This document shows, in pieces, positions 32,830 to 43,904 of a stretch of DNA of 64,000 nt (position 1 is its first letter; the number at the start of each line of letters is the position of its first letter). Under the pieces are notes generated by a model. It did no database searches. It was given only the letters and a program-made list of their open reading frames with translations, and was not told where the DNA came from. The position numbers and the translations under genes are program-made. Origin of the DNA: Forficula auricularia (lineage: Eukaryota > Arthropoda > Insecta > Dermaptera > Forficulidae); contig JALMQS010000128.1 in the NCBI GenBank assembly GCA_024734495.1, positions 25,212,711 to 25,276,710 of the forward strand, given 5' to 3'.

Positions 32830-33215
32830 TTGGGCTGAAACCACTTAGATTATACCATTTTATGAGATAAACTTATCAGAATGCACGACTTTTCGACCAA
32901 TATTTGAAGTCGTTTGCTGATTGTTTGCAGATTGAAGTCTTAAGATAGACTTAATGACTAAATTTGGTTTTCAATTTTTTGGACGCTGATAAGTCCAAGG
33001 CAATGTGACCAACGTGTAAAATCTAGCTTTTTTTATACGGTCACATTCTTTTGGTCTTAACAGCGTCCAAAAAATTTAAAACCAAATTTAGTCATTAAGT
33101 CTATCTTAAGACTTCAATCTACACTTGAAAACGACTCCAGAAATAGGGGTTGAAACGTCGTTCATTTTGATGAGTTTATTCCATTTAAAGGTATAATCTA
33201 AGTGGCTTCTTCCGA
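32830..33215. repeat. palindrome with ~160-bp arms and degraded hammerhead-like motifs
   Basis: TTAAGATAGACTTAATGACT near 32938 is mirrored by AGTCATTAAGTCTATCTTAA near 33091, and CCACTTAGATTATACC at 32840 by GGTATAATCTAAGTGG at 33190. The loop (33000-33040) contains GTGACC and GGTCAC. Each arm contains ACGACT...GAAA(A/C)GTCGT (about 32886 inverse, 33129 direct). The right copy keeps GAAACGTC, but the CTGANGA core is not intact in either. Confidence 0.75.
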
Positions 33216-33576
33216 AACATTACCTCATAAACTCAACCACCGTATCATCATATCTTTAAAAAACTTGTGTAAGGAACTGATGCATTTTTTTCAGTTTTGG
33301 ATTTTTATAGAGGTGCATAAAGCAGTAATCTCTGACTGATAATGAAACTTAATGTTTCAAAAATATCAAAAATTTATTCAACAAATTTAACAATAACTAA
33401 TTTACATCAGTACTTTAAAAAATGAGTCTTGTTTTCTCAGTGCGGACGCCAATCTAGACGGGAATTTTCCTATTCTTTTAATTGAAAATGATTAAAATGC
33501 ATCTTTTCATACTGCTCAAGAGATTTGTAAAAATCGATCACTTCTAATTAATAAGATGTACACTGTATACAGTATA

Positions 33577-34418
33577 CAGGGTGATTCATCGGTCTGTCCC
33601 TCTCTTATAACTCTTATAACTCTTCTATTTTAAAGTCAGAGAGAAAAACTCTTCAAATATAATTTACCTATATGATATATTATTGTCTATCTACGTACCA
33701 TATGCATTTGCATACAGGGTGCTCCGTTTAAGCGCGTTTTATGTAACTTTATATTTCTTAATGGAACACCTTATATATAAGAGTAAATAGATATTTTATT
33801 TAATATGGATTTACTCTTATCTTTATTAAAGATGTTTCACCTTGCACCAACACCACAATCTCTACTGATTACCTTATATATATTTATTTATTTTGATAGT
33901 AAATTAGATTTTTTAAAAAAGTATTAAGTAATAAGGGGTCTAAAATTATAAATTAAGAAATTATTTACCTTTATTCGTTGAATGATACAATATTTTTGTA
34001 TCATGTTATTATTAATAAAGTAAGGTATGGAACGAATAAAGGTAAATAACTTCTTAATTTATAATTTTAGACCCCTTATTACTTAATACTTTTTTAAAGG
34101 GAATGTAATTTACTATCAAAATAAATATATATATATATATAGGTGTTTCATTAAGAAATATAAAGTTACATATTGTTGCGCTTAAACGGAGCTCCCTGTA
34201 TACGTATGCATATGGTACGTAGATAGACAATAATATTTCATATAGGTAAATTATATTTGAAGAGTTTTTCTCTCTAACTTAAAATAAAAGTTTTTTATGT
34301 TTTTGGCTTTTCGGCCTTTCTAGCCATTAGCCAATTTACGATAGGTACTACTTATTATTTAAATAAAAGAGTTATAAGAGTAGAAAGAGAGTACAGACCG
34401 ATGAATCACCCTGTATTT
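33577..34418. mobile_element. triple-nested foldback with CAGGGTGATTCATCGGTCTG ends
   Basis: Outermost ends CAGGGTGATTCATCGGTCTG (33578) and CAGACCGATGAATCACCCTG (34395) are perfect inverted repeats, extended by TCAAATATAATTTACCTATA and its mirror. Inside them a second pair (ACAGGGTGCTCCGTTTAAGC at 33714; GCTTAAACGGAGCTCCCTGT at 34180) marks another element. Inside that a third foldback (TAATAAGGGGTCTAAAATTA at 33929 and its mirror at 34065) surrounds a loop with ATACAATATTTTTGTAT. Each layer has its own termini, so the structure looks like element-in-element insertion followed by inversion duplication. No coding sequence. Confidence 0.8.
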
Positions 34419-34751
34419 CACATGATAGTATCATCTGTAAAAATTTTAAATGAAGTAAAATAATATTAAAATAAGAATTTAATCAAAGAATTTTAAAGGA
34501 TTAGTACTTTCATTCCTAAGTTTCATATAGCGATTATTTAATCTTTCGCTTTTTCTGTTGTGATAGTTTTTAACTATAGGAATCTATCGAGCTCGGCTCC
34601 CTTGGTTATTTGGAGCGCCAGGTCCGCCCTTGCAAATAAGATATTAAAATCGTCCAAATTGCATTCTCTAAAGAAAATTTGTCTCTTGTTTGGGCTGCAT
34701 TTTTCCTCACTTTTCGATCCATTTTATCATTTACCGAAAATCTGATATATA

Positions 34752-35118
34752 GGGTGGGCCATCTAAGGTTTGGAATTTTAATCGGCTATAAAAAAACCAA
34801 TGGATATTTTTCAAAATTATGAGTTTATTAAAAAGATTGGATACTTTCATTTAAGAATGAAACATAGCATCATTCAAATGACTGCACACGGCTGGCTTGA
34901 CATTACCCCATCCGATCAACCCAATTTTTCAGTACATTTTCAATTGGGTTGATCGGATGGAGTACTGTCAAGCCAGCTGTGGCAGTCATTTGAATGATGT
35001 TTTGTTTCATTCTTAAATGAAAATGTCCAAACTTTCTAATAAACTTATAATTTTGAAAAATATAAGTTTTTTTTTATAGCCGATTCAAATTCCAAAATTT
35101 AAATGGCCCACCCTGTAT
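34752..35118. mobile_element. 367-bp perfect-type foldback, AGGGTGGGCCATCTAA ends
   Basis: AGGGTGGGCCATCTAAGG and AAATGGCCCACCCTG bound two arms of about 175 bp (TCATTCAAATGACTGC..., GGCTGGCTTGACA, CATCCGATCAACCCAATT) with a short loop near 34930. TA dinucleotides flank the ends. The terminal word resembles those of TA-inserting Tc1/mariner-like elements. Both arms are copies of the same transposon end. Confidence 0.75.
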
Positions 35119-35199
35119 CTTCAACAATTCCAAAAAATGCATTAAATAATATTAACATTAACTTTTCTTTTTCTCCAATATGTGACTTCGGTAGAAGAA

Positions 35200-35325
35200 C
35201 AGATTATCAACATAGACCTGATGTAAACTCTTGGTGATAGATGACATCATAGGCCAGACCCAGATGAAGACTTGTAGTTCCTGAACCCACGGGGGGTGGC
35301 AACGTCCACAAGTAAAGTAAGTAAT
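35200..35325 (+). repeat. non-LTR retroelement 3' end with AAGT tail
   Basis: CAGACCCAGATGAAGACTTG, TAGTTCCTGAACCCACG, GGGTGGCAACGTCCACAAG and then AAGTAAAGTAAGTAA form a GC-richer segment ending in a simple tail, the usual look of a LINE or SINE 3' end. No coding part is attached. Confidence 0.5.
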
Positions 35326-35939
35326 ATGTGACTGGTGTGTATTTTTAAAATAGTCTTACATATTTATCGCAGAAATATTGAAATATTGCCGTTAAGTCTA
35401 TTTGAATTCTCAATTGTTTAATTTATTTCATGAAGCTACGTTTCGTAATTAATGATTTGGTTATTCAGCTAAAGATATTTGCATAGTTATTTTTTCATAA
35501 ACATTTTATGAACAAATAAATTAATTAAGATGCTATCACGTCCTTATATAATTGAAATGCTTAAACCAAAATACCAAGGAATATCGTAACTTTATATTCT
35601 CGCTCTTGTCATGTTGGATGCATCAATGATTCTCATTTGGACACCAAATAGATCAATTAGGAGAAATTGTTAGTCAGATATAGAACACTCCTTCTTAATC
35701 CCAGGCGTGTTTCTCGCATCCCAGTGAAATGTTTTGAGAGGCCCAAGATTTTTCAAGAGAATGAATATTTTCATAATTTATCTTATAATACAGTGTACAG
35801 TTCTTAATTTCACTGAAGCGTACGTATATGTACGTATATGTATGTATATACTATATACCCTCGTGTCTTGCAACCATAAGTTTCAGAGAGCTACGAATCG
35901 AAACTTAAGCTCGATATATTCTAGAATAAGTTCAGCAAG

Positions 35940-36255
35940 GTGGGGGGGGGGGGTAAAAATTAAAAATCTAGGCCATTTGAGCAAACTCAACCAAATGTTG
36001 TACACATAATCAGTGGAGCCTCAGAAGTCTAAAAATGCAAAAACTAACCGCCAAAAATAGGGGGCGAGGTCAAAAAATGAAAATCTAGTCTCTTGTACCA
36101 AACTCAACCAAATTTTGTATACATAATCACTGGGACCCTAGAAGTATAAAAATGCAAAACTATTAACCCCCCTCTACATGATTTATAAATAATTTTAGGG
36201 GCCAGGTTGTATGGTAAAGTCAGATGCGCATCAGAACACGTCAGCTTATTTGTTC
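35940..36255 (+). repeat. family C fragment (right half)
   Basis: Two minisatellite units (CAAACTCAACCAAATGTTGT..., CAAACTCAACCAAATTTTGT) follow a 12-G run and end in GGCCAGGTTGTATGGTAAAGT. The left end is missing. Confidence 0.6.
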
Positions 36256-36499
36256 ATAAATTTCGTTTTGCTACCAATCGATGCAGAAGTATTTAAATAA
36301 TAATCTTTCTAAATTTCAAAAAAATCCTATATGGTGAAATAACTACATTAAATCTAAAAATTATCAAGTGTCCGTTTTTTTGCTGTTTGGTGTATAAAAT
36401 ATGTATTTATTGATACTATATAAAAATCTACAAGTTTAATAAATTAAATTCCCAAAATTAAAGTTTAATCTAATTTCCCTATGTATCTATATTTATTTT

Positions 36500-36905
36500 C
36501 ATCAAGAATAAGATACACTCCGATTTATCCCGTATTCTTGTTGTTAGTCTTGGGCAAGACTCGTTAGATGGCTCTTTCGCTGTACCATCTTTTCTCTCTT
36601 TTCTCCTTAAGAAAGAGATGCGAGATCTCTTTCTCCGGCCCAGCAGCGTCCTAAGGCGATTTAAGCCTCTCAGTTTGTTTCGCGCTTTGCTCGGCTCCAC
36701 TTGGAGACCTCGAGTTCTTCTCGCTGTCCCGCGTGTGTTCCGTAGTTTCGTAGTTCCGTACCGTTTTGTTCGTGCATTGATATCTCCCCTCCGTGATTCA
36801 GTGCATCCATGTATTCTAGTGTTTTAATTTTAAGATTCATTCACATATTGTTAATCCATTAAATAGTGTAGTGTTTTGTTTCTTCTCGCCGGGTAATTCG
36901 TAAAT
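36500..36905 (+). promoter_or_regulatory. GC-rich promoter and 5' UTR of the signal-peptide gene
   Basis: Composition rises to about 50 percent GC, unlike any neighbouring repeat, with pyrimidine-rich tracts. TCAGTT with A at 36672 is an initiator match, and ACTTG at +28 fits four of five positions of the downstream promoter element. The putative 5' UTR of about 234 bp contains an upstream ATG near 36810 with a short frame closed before the main start. No TATA box is apparent. The same Inr plus near-DPE arrangement occurs at 18332. Confidence 0.5.
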
Positions 36906-36978
36906 ATGTTCATCTCTCTGCTGATTGTCACTTTTCTTGTTACAACAATCGAATCAAAAGCCAACACTGTGATTAAAG
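36906..36978 (+). CDS. first coding exon: signal peptide of an unidentified secreted or membrane protein
   Basis: The ATG at 36906 (context GTAAATATGT) opens 24 codons beginning MFISLLIVTFLVTT and ending IESKANTVIK. Residues 2-13 are strongly hydrophobic and SKA|N is a good signal-peptidase site, so the product should enter the secretory pathway. The frame runs into AAAG|GTGAGCTC, a strong 5' splice site, giving a phase-1 junction. A short signal-peptide exon ending in phase 1 is common for extracellular proteins built from phase-1 modules such as Ig or fibronectin domains, but no such domain is seen here. The codons and GC of the upstream region differ from the surrounding repeats. No downstream exon was found up to 64000, so the first intron may exceed 27 kb or be placed among repeats I could not resolve. 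Exact identity is unknown. Confidence 0.6.
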
Positions 36979-37139
36979 GTGAGCTCTATTTAAATTTACT
37001 ACTAATAGCTTATCAATTAAATATTTTTACAACATTTACCTTTTTTTTAAAGTTTTTTAATTAAACTTTTCAAAATTCGAAATGCTCTTCTTCAGATTAT
37101 TTATTAAATTATTTTACTCAATTATTATATTTCCAAAAT

Positions 37140-37800
37140 TTAGGAAATCTCTACGGAAAGAAGACGATATATGAATGATTAAAATATTTATTTTACGACA
37201 CTCCTTTTAAACCCTTTTCTCTTTATTTCAATCGGATTAAAATTTGTACATTAGTAATAATTCATAACACTTGATAAGCACACCAATTTTTAAAAAAATT
37301 GTTAATTCCGTTTTGTGAGAAAATCAAAAAAAGAAAAATCTTTCAAATGTCAATTTACGGTGTTCCGATTTCAAGCAAAAGCTTGCTGTACCCCTTCTAG
37401 CCTATATCGAGCTTAAGTTTCGAATTTCGTAGCTCTGAGATTTATGGTTGTGAAATTCAGTTGGAGGGAGTACATTCTTACGTACGTGAAACAATCATTT
37501 CTGGTATTTTTATTTTAGCCAAAATCTTGTGGTACCTCTTGTAGCCTCTATATAGCTTAAGTTTCAAATTTCAAGGCTCTGCGACTTTCCGAAGACGAGA
37601 TATGAACGATTAAAATATTTATTTTGCGACATGACTAATTTACACCCTTTTCCTTTATTTCAATCGGATTAAAATTTATACACGAATAATAACTCATGAG
37701 ACTTGATAACTTAACCAATTTTTAGCGAAATCGTTCGAGCCGTTTTCGAGAAACCGATTCTATATATATACAAGAATTGCTCGTTTAATATAATAAGATA
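37140..37800 (+). repeat. family E element with internal direct repeat
   Basis: Two diverged direct repeats (about 37155-37340 and 37590-37770), each with GATTAAAATATTTATTTT(A/G)CGACA and TTTCAATCGGATTAAAATTT, end in CCGTTTTCGAGAAACCGATT and ACAAGAATTGCTCGTTTAAT. The same right end occurs at 59643-59695, and the last part again at 60865-60890. No protein is encoded, and class is not assigned. Confidence 0.55.
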
Positions 37801-38244
37801 TAGGTATAATAATTTTGTTATATTTTCTACATACATTTTATTTTATAAGTTGATATTATTATTATATAAACTATAATTTGGAAAGCTACTAATGTCGTCG
37901 GAATAAATAATCGAAACGTTTGAAAACTAATTAATTTGAAAAAAAATTGTTCACATCCCTACAATCAATTAAAAAGTTAATAATAATAATAATTTAAAAA
38001 GGATTTTTGCTCAGTGAAGAAGATTTAAAAAGACGAGCGTACGTCTTCTGTTTGATTTAAATAGATACCTATATAGGTATATACGAAAAATTACATATAA
38101 CTATATATGTAATATGTACATTTTTTATTAGAAGAGTTTAGTTTCGAAGGTTTAACTTTCATTTTCAATTTAATATACATAAATATATCACACGAATCAC
38201 GAAACACATCATTAAGTCGGGTATTCTATTCTCTCATTTTTTTT

Positions 38245-38900
38245 AACCACTTCAAAAAGGAGGAGGTTCTCTATTGATTGGTTTTTTTTTTTTTTTTTTT
38301 TTTTGTGCCGATGTTATCATATCTAACCAATTGTCAATCGATTTTGAGACTTTTTGCATTGGGTCCGGTCAGCTCGATTGGTCCATTTTTTTCGATTTTT
38401 TTGGCATTGAGCCTTTTTTATTGAGTTTGTTTGGTTTGTTTGGAACTATCTTTGTTTATGAACCGATGGTTACCTCGAAAAGTGTCTTAGGGATGATTGT
38501 CATGTAATTTTGATTAAATTCTGATGATACAATGTCCACTATTAATAACATCACTAAAAAAGAAAAATAAAAATTTTAAAGAAAAAAATAAAACTAAACT
38601 AAAAATTCGTACAACAAATATAAAAATACACTAAAAGGTATAAAATAATTATTATCTTGGCTTGGTGCAACTAAACTGACAGGCTCAACCACTTTTTGAA
38701 ATTACTTTTTGGGGTTGGTGCCAACATATACCTTTTATGAATCGCACTCGTAACGGATCTTACCATTACGTTTGGCAGGTACGCTCAACCTGGGAATAGT
38801 TTGTTGCTTTCGACTTTTAAAGCAATTTCGACATTATTATCTTTAAATATGAACTAGTGCGCCAACAGTCAGATAATAATTATTTTATACCTTTAGTCAT
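38245..38900 (+). repeat. family A copy with degraded palindromic end
   Basis: AACCACTTCAAAAAGGAGGA begins a copy that reads through a 22-T run, TTGGGTCCGGTCAG and AACCGATGGTTACC to CTAAAAGGTATAAAATAATT and a worn palindrome around GCAGGTACGCTC. Frames here follow the repeat and are not genes. Confidence 0.6.
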
Positions 38901-41130
38901 ATTTCTGAAATCATTTTGAAATGTTTTATAGTGATCTCTTGAACGATTGTAGCTATTGAGCTGTTTGACACAAATTGTAGACTGCAAAATATTCCTAAGT
39001 ATAGTCTCAAATTAATAAAATACTCACATAGATGCAATTTTCTATCCAAATAAATAAGTAGGATTTATAGAATGTGAATTTGTAAAGATCAAATGAAAAT
39101 ATTGTAGTTGTCTTTTTTAATTTTCTCAAAGGAGCCCAAGAATACGAAGCCAAGGCTTCTGCTAAAAGGCCATTGTAGAATAATATAGTCCTCGAGGATT
39201 AGTACATTTGGATTCGTTCCTTTATTAAACCTCCCAGACTCATTTTTATTAGTCAATTGAACTCACATTTTTTTAGCAGATCGACGACGTTTTAATTACA
39301 ATCTTATTTTTTACCGTTATCATTTAATTAAAACATATAGGTACTTATTTTATAAACATTAAATCAGAAAAATTTATAAATTCTTCGCTTGAATTCATTA
39401 GTATATTTATTGAAGACTGTTTATTACGTTTTCACAGTCGTCATTTCTCTGTCAGCCTGTCTGTCTGTCACTGGTGTTGATTGTAGTCTGAATACGACTG
39501 GTGCCGAAATTTTTGTATTTAGTATTAAACAAAAAGTGTTTAAATTTTGAGTTTTCTTGGTTTAGATTGAAAATTGCCGAAAAACAGAAAATATGTCATA
39601 TAGGTAACTCCCTCAACGGTTGTACCCAAGGGGTCAAGCCGCGATTGGAATTAGGTGTACACATTCTTTTGGAATTATGTAGAATTATTTTGGAATTCAT
39701 TAGATAATGCCCCTTCATCTATTGTCTTCTACTTAGAAATGAAAGTGGAAGTAGGTGTACACAATTTTAGGTCGCGGTTCACCCCTCGGTTGTACCTAAT
39801 GAGCTGAAATTCCAAATACAAGTTTGTATTGATAAAAATCATCTATGCCAAGTTTTAAATTTTTCATTTAAACTAATCCCTGATAAATCACTAAATTTGC
39901 AGAAAATTTTTAACTTTTTTTTTCTCCAATTTATAAATGCTACAATTCTAAATAAAAGTTTAGGTACTGATCTTTTTTTCTCGTATCTGCATGTATATCA
40001 CCAATTATAAACAACGCTAAGCTGTTTAATTAGCAGTTTACAGTATTAAAAAAGGTTTCTAAAGAAGAGCCAAAAAAATAATTTGGTACACGATTACAAA
40101 CACATGCACTTCACCGACATCCTTGAAATGATAGGAGTATAAAGTAAGATGCTAATGTATGTACTTTGGGGTAGCCACAGAAAAAAAATAATGTCGTTCC
40201 GAGACTACCTTTATTTAGCGAGATATTTGAATTGTCCCTTTCAATACGTGTCCATTTGATCCCACCTCTCCCCTTTATACCTAACTAGATTATTTAAAAA
40301 CAAAAAAAAACATTCACACCCCCTCCAAAAAATCCTAAATACGTGACTGATGACATCAGGAATAGTCGACGTACTCTATGATTTATTCCTTATAAAATAA
40401 AACTGATTGATTTTGACAAAAATCAAGCGAAACTAAAAAGACAAATACTTCTTAGAAAGGCAACTCTCCAAAAAAAGAAGAAAACATATATAAAAAAAAT
40501 AAGACTTATAAGGAAAAGAGCTTTCTGGTCAGTTTACTTACTTAGTCGTCTTTTTTATTCTTGTTTAAGAAAGAAAGAAAAAAACCAATAAATTCAAATT
40601 TTATTATATACTCGAATATGCCCGAAGACTTCTCTAATTTGAAAAATTTTCACTAATCGATCTAATTATAGATAGAACAAATATATATAGGCATAAACTA
40701 TATCAGTCAGTAAATTTTTTTATCTTTTTGTATTGTTTATTGAGTGAGTCGAGGACATTAAACGATTCTTAAGTTTTCAGCCCCTGCTCATTTAAACAAA
40801 AACAAATAAATGAGCAAGAAATAGGATAATCTTTACAAAACATTCAGTTCTCCAAATATATTTGTGTATATATAAATATATTACAGTACTTATATTTATA
40901 TAGAGATCAACCCTGAAATAAAATCACATATGATTCGCAATTTTAACTCTGAATTGGAAATAATAATAAAAAAAAATCAAAATATTTGTTATTTCAAAAT
41001 TTGAGGATAAAAGTGAAAACTTTTTCAATACTCGGTACGCTAACCCTAAATTTTGCAAATGGTCAGGAGAGGGGTGAACTATTAGAGCCAGCTTTTGGCT
41101 TAGAGCTGCTTTTATAATAAATTTACATAT
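38900..41130. other. AT-rich sequence with one small inverted repeat
   Basis: GGTTGTACCCAAGGGGTCAA near 39619 and an inverted relative (TTCACCCCTCGGTTGTACC near 39778) bound about 190 bp that includes AGGTGTACACA words at both ends, possibly a small MITE. Nothing else was supported, and the 39501-39707 frame is not convincing. Confidence 0.4.
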
Positions 41131-41131
41131 A

Positions 41132-41836
41132 GATCATATAAAAAGTCTCCGCGGTTTTTTGGTATATTTTTGAACAAAAAATTTCTTTATTGAAAATCAA
41201 TTTTAATCAAGTACATATTGACCATTATTATCTATGACCTTTCGCCATTTTTTGGGTAGCTTCATAATTCCATCGGTGTAGAACTTCTGTGGTTTATCGT
41301 CGAAAAACTTGGCCAAGTGATTTTCAGAGGCGCTTCGGTCTGCCAATTTTGACCATCATGAGAGTTTTGCAGAGACCTGAACGAATGGTGGTCAGACGGT
41401 GCAAGGTCCGGGCTATACGGTGGATGCATCAAAACTTCCCAACCAAGTTCCGTCAATTTGTTCCCAGTAATCAAATATCTTCACACACATCTTTGATGAC
41501 TCGGAACAAATTGACGGAACTTGGTTGGGAAGCTTTGATGCATCCACCGTATAGTCCGGACCTTGCACCGTCTGACTACCATTTGTTTAGGTCTCTGCAA
41601 AACTCTCTTGATGGTTAAAAATTTGGCGACCGAAGCGCCGCTGAAAATCACTTGGCCAAGTTTTTCGACGATAAGCCACAGAAGTTCTACACCGATGGAA
41701 TTATGAAGCTACCCAAAAAATGGCAAAAGGTCATAGATAATAACGGTCAATATGTACTTGCTTAAAATTGATTTTCAATAAAGAAATTTTTTGTTCAAAA
41801 ATATTCCAAAAAACCGCGGAGACTTTTTATATGATC
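41132..41836. mobile_element. palindromic mariner: two 3' halves fused head to head
   Basis: Both ends are GATCATATAAAAAGTCTCCG and its inverse, flanked by TA. The right half (plus strand, about 41490-41765) encodes a mariner C-terminus: LTELGWEALMHPPYSPDLAP, SDYHLFRSLQNS, a stop, then NHLAKFFDDKPQKFYTDGIM and WQKVIDNNGQYVLA. The left half is the same sequence inverted, also with HPPYSPDLAPSDHH on the minus strand. The axis lies near 41483. The third catalytic Asp is present in each half, but the first two and the whole DNA-binding domain are missing. The 705-bp unit could only move if transposase is supplied elsewhere, and its identical 3' ends would be suitable substrates. Confidence 0.9.
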
Positions 41837-41939
41837 TATTATAATAAACCACAGATTATTTATTATTTTAATTAAGGGGTTATGATTTTAATTTTTTTAA
41901 TTTTATCAATAAAGGGTAAACTAAAAAGTATATTGACTA

Positions 41940-42200
41940 AGGGGCCATTCATAAAATACGTTCGCAAATAGGGGAGGGAAGGGGTATTGTTTAGCGTGAT
42001 AAAATGTGATAAGAGGGGAGGGGGTCAAAGGAATTGTGACGTTTGCAGTTATCAATTTTTATGTTATTTTTTTTTTAAATTGTTGTTTTTTTATTTTATT
42101 AAATGGGGTCTAGCTTTTGTGACGTTATATTTGTTAGGGGGTTCCAGAAAATGTAACGTAGCGTGACGAAGGGGGTCCAAAAAGGAGAAATTTTGCGTGA
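41940..42200. repeat. MITE-like fragment, GGGGCCATTCATAAAATACG
   Basis: GGGGCCATTCATAAAATACG with G-rich sequence (41941-42020) and GTAACGTAGCGTGACGAAGG near 42152 resemble a widespread insect terminal motif that contains TACGTCACGC-like words. Boundaries and duplication were not found. Confidence 0.4.
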
Positions 42201-43900
42201 ATATTTTCTGCCATTTAAACAGGAAATCTTGAAGCTAGAGATCCAAAATCTAATCAGTTTTTCGGATTGGAAATATAAATATATTTTGACACCATAATGA
42301 ATTTTCTCTGATTTTTCGTTCTTAAGTTTTCAAGGATATGAATCCAAACACACAAACTGATGATTATTCTTCACAATCTATTTCTAGAATTCATTAAATA
42401 TTTAATTATTTTCGCAAATACATATGGGTGCAAAATTTCAAGAAAATTGGCTAGGTAGAAGTCGAAATTCGATTTCAACCTTCCACCCAGATAATAAAAG
42501 CATGTAAAATAGTAATTTTCTGAATTAAAATCTCTAAATTTGTATTTATTTATTTTTACTTATTTGTGTTTAAAATCGTTGAAATATTTTCTGCATTTCA
42601 TCATTAAGTTCTGAAGCGAAAAATCTCGAAATCTAATCAGTTCATTGTTTAATAAATACAAACATTTCATCACATACGACCTTCTGTTTGGGAATTATCA
42701 TGGGAATCCAGACAGACAGGCACCCTACAAAAGAAAGAAAAAATTACAATTTATTTTTCTTTATGTTTCAAATATTTCTAAACACCATAAATCAAAAATC
42801 CATACAGGCCATCCCAATACTTCCCCATTATATTCTATAGAATATAAATGTGAAAGTAAAAAGTTGACTAGATGCTTCGTCCTGCCCAGCTGGCTTTGCT
42901 CGCCCAGAGTATTTAAGTAATACTGTTTTTTTGAATGTTGTGATTTTTTTCAAATCTTAAGTAGTTCTTTCACAAATACAAAAATTCAAGAAGTTTTCGA
43001 AATTTGGAATATAAGTCATTAAAAGCATAATAAACACACTGTTAAAATTGAAGACGATTTACCACATCAAACATGAAATAATTTAAATTAAAAATGAAAT
43101 TTTTTACATATGGTAGATTGGGAAAGGGTGGGAAAAGATCATTATTTTATTTTTTTCATTCATTCAAAAAACTAATATTTGTTAGAATAATATATTTGGA
43201 GTAACTTAAAAAAAAAATTGAAATTATTTAACTCGTAGTTTTGATAAAAAAAAAAACATATTTCGGCGATTAGTATTTTTAGTGGAAGGGATATAATATC
43301 AATGGCTTGGAAACGATCCATTCATAAAGAGTAGTGTAAAAAGTACAGTCACGTTAAAAAACATAACCTAAAATTTTAGCACCGTTTATATTTATAGAGT
43401 GCTTACGAGACTAAAACATTTTGTGTCGATTGTCGCGAAAGAATTTCCTTAACAATGTTTGATTTAAGGTTGTGATTTTCCAATTAGCTTTTGGCTCTTT
43501 TTTCAGATATTTGAAAAAACTTAGCAAAAACACCTATATTTTTCGTGCACCTTTACAATCTTTCTTTTTATTACGTATAATAAAATAACACCGGAAACGA
43601 TGCGAAAAAACCTTCAACAGACAATGCATTTCTCCCTAAAAGAAAACAATACCTCTACTTTGAATGCTGCTATTCAAGGTAGAGTTCCAAACAACCCTTG
43701 TCCTAATAAAATTGTTTACTTCATACATTAAAAAACAATACAACAAAAATGTGTTAATGTGAGGCCTTTTCTTGAGAATAGACTCGCCCTAAAGAACAGT
43801 GATTTAGCATAGGGCTTGCAACACGTGCCAAATAGGGACCCAAACAAAGTTACTTGGTAGGAACAACAAGCTTGCCAAAGTATTGAATTCACTTTCAATT
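42200..43900. other. AT-rich sequence, no gene seen
   Basis: No supported element. The frame at 42645-42920 lacks any domain or splice context and is not called. Confidence 0.45.
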
Positions 43901-43904
43901 TTTA

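Noticed and set aside
36618..36827. 69-codon basic, Arg-rich frame as a gene
   Set aside because: It overlaps the promoter and 5' UTR of the signal-peptide exon in a GC-rich patch and has no domain; it is more likely chance.
37919..37960. Further hammerhead-like motif (TCGAAACGTTTG)
   Set aside because: No CTGANGA core precedes it and no pairing arms are visible.
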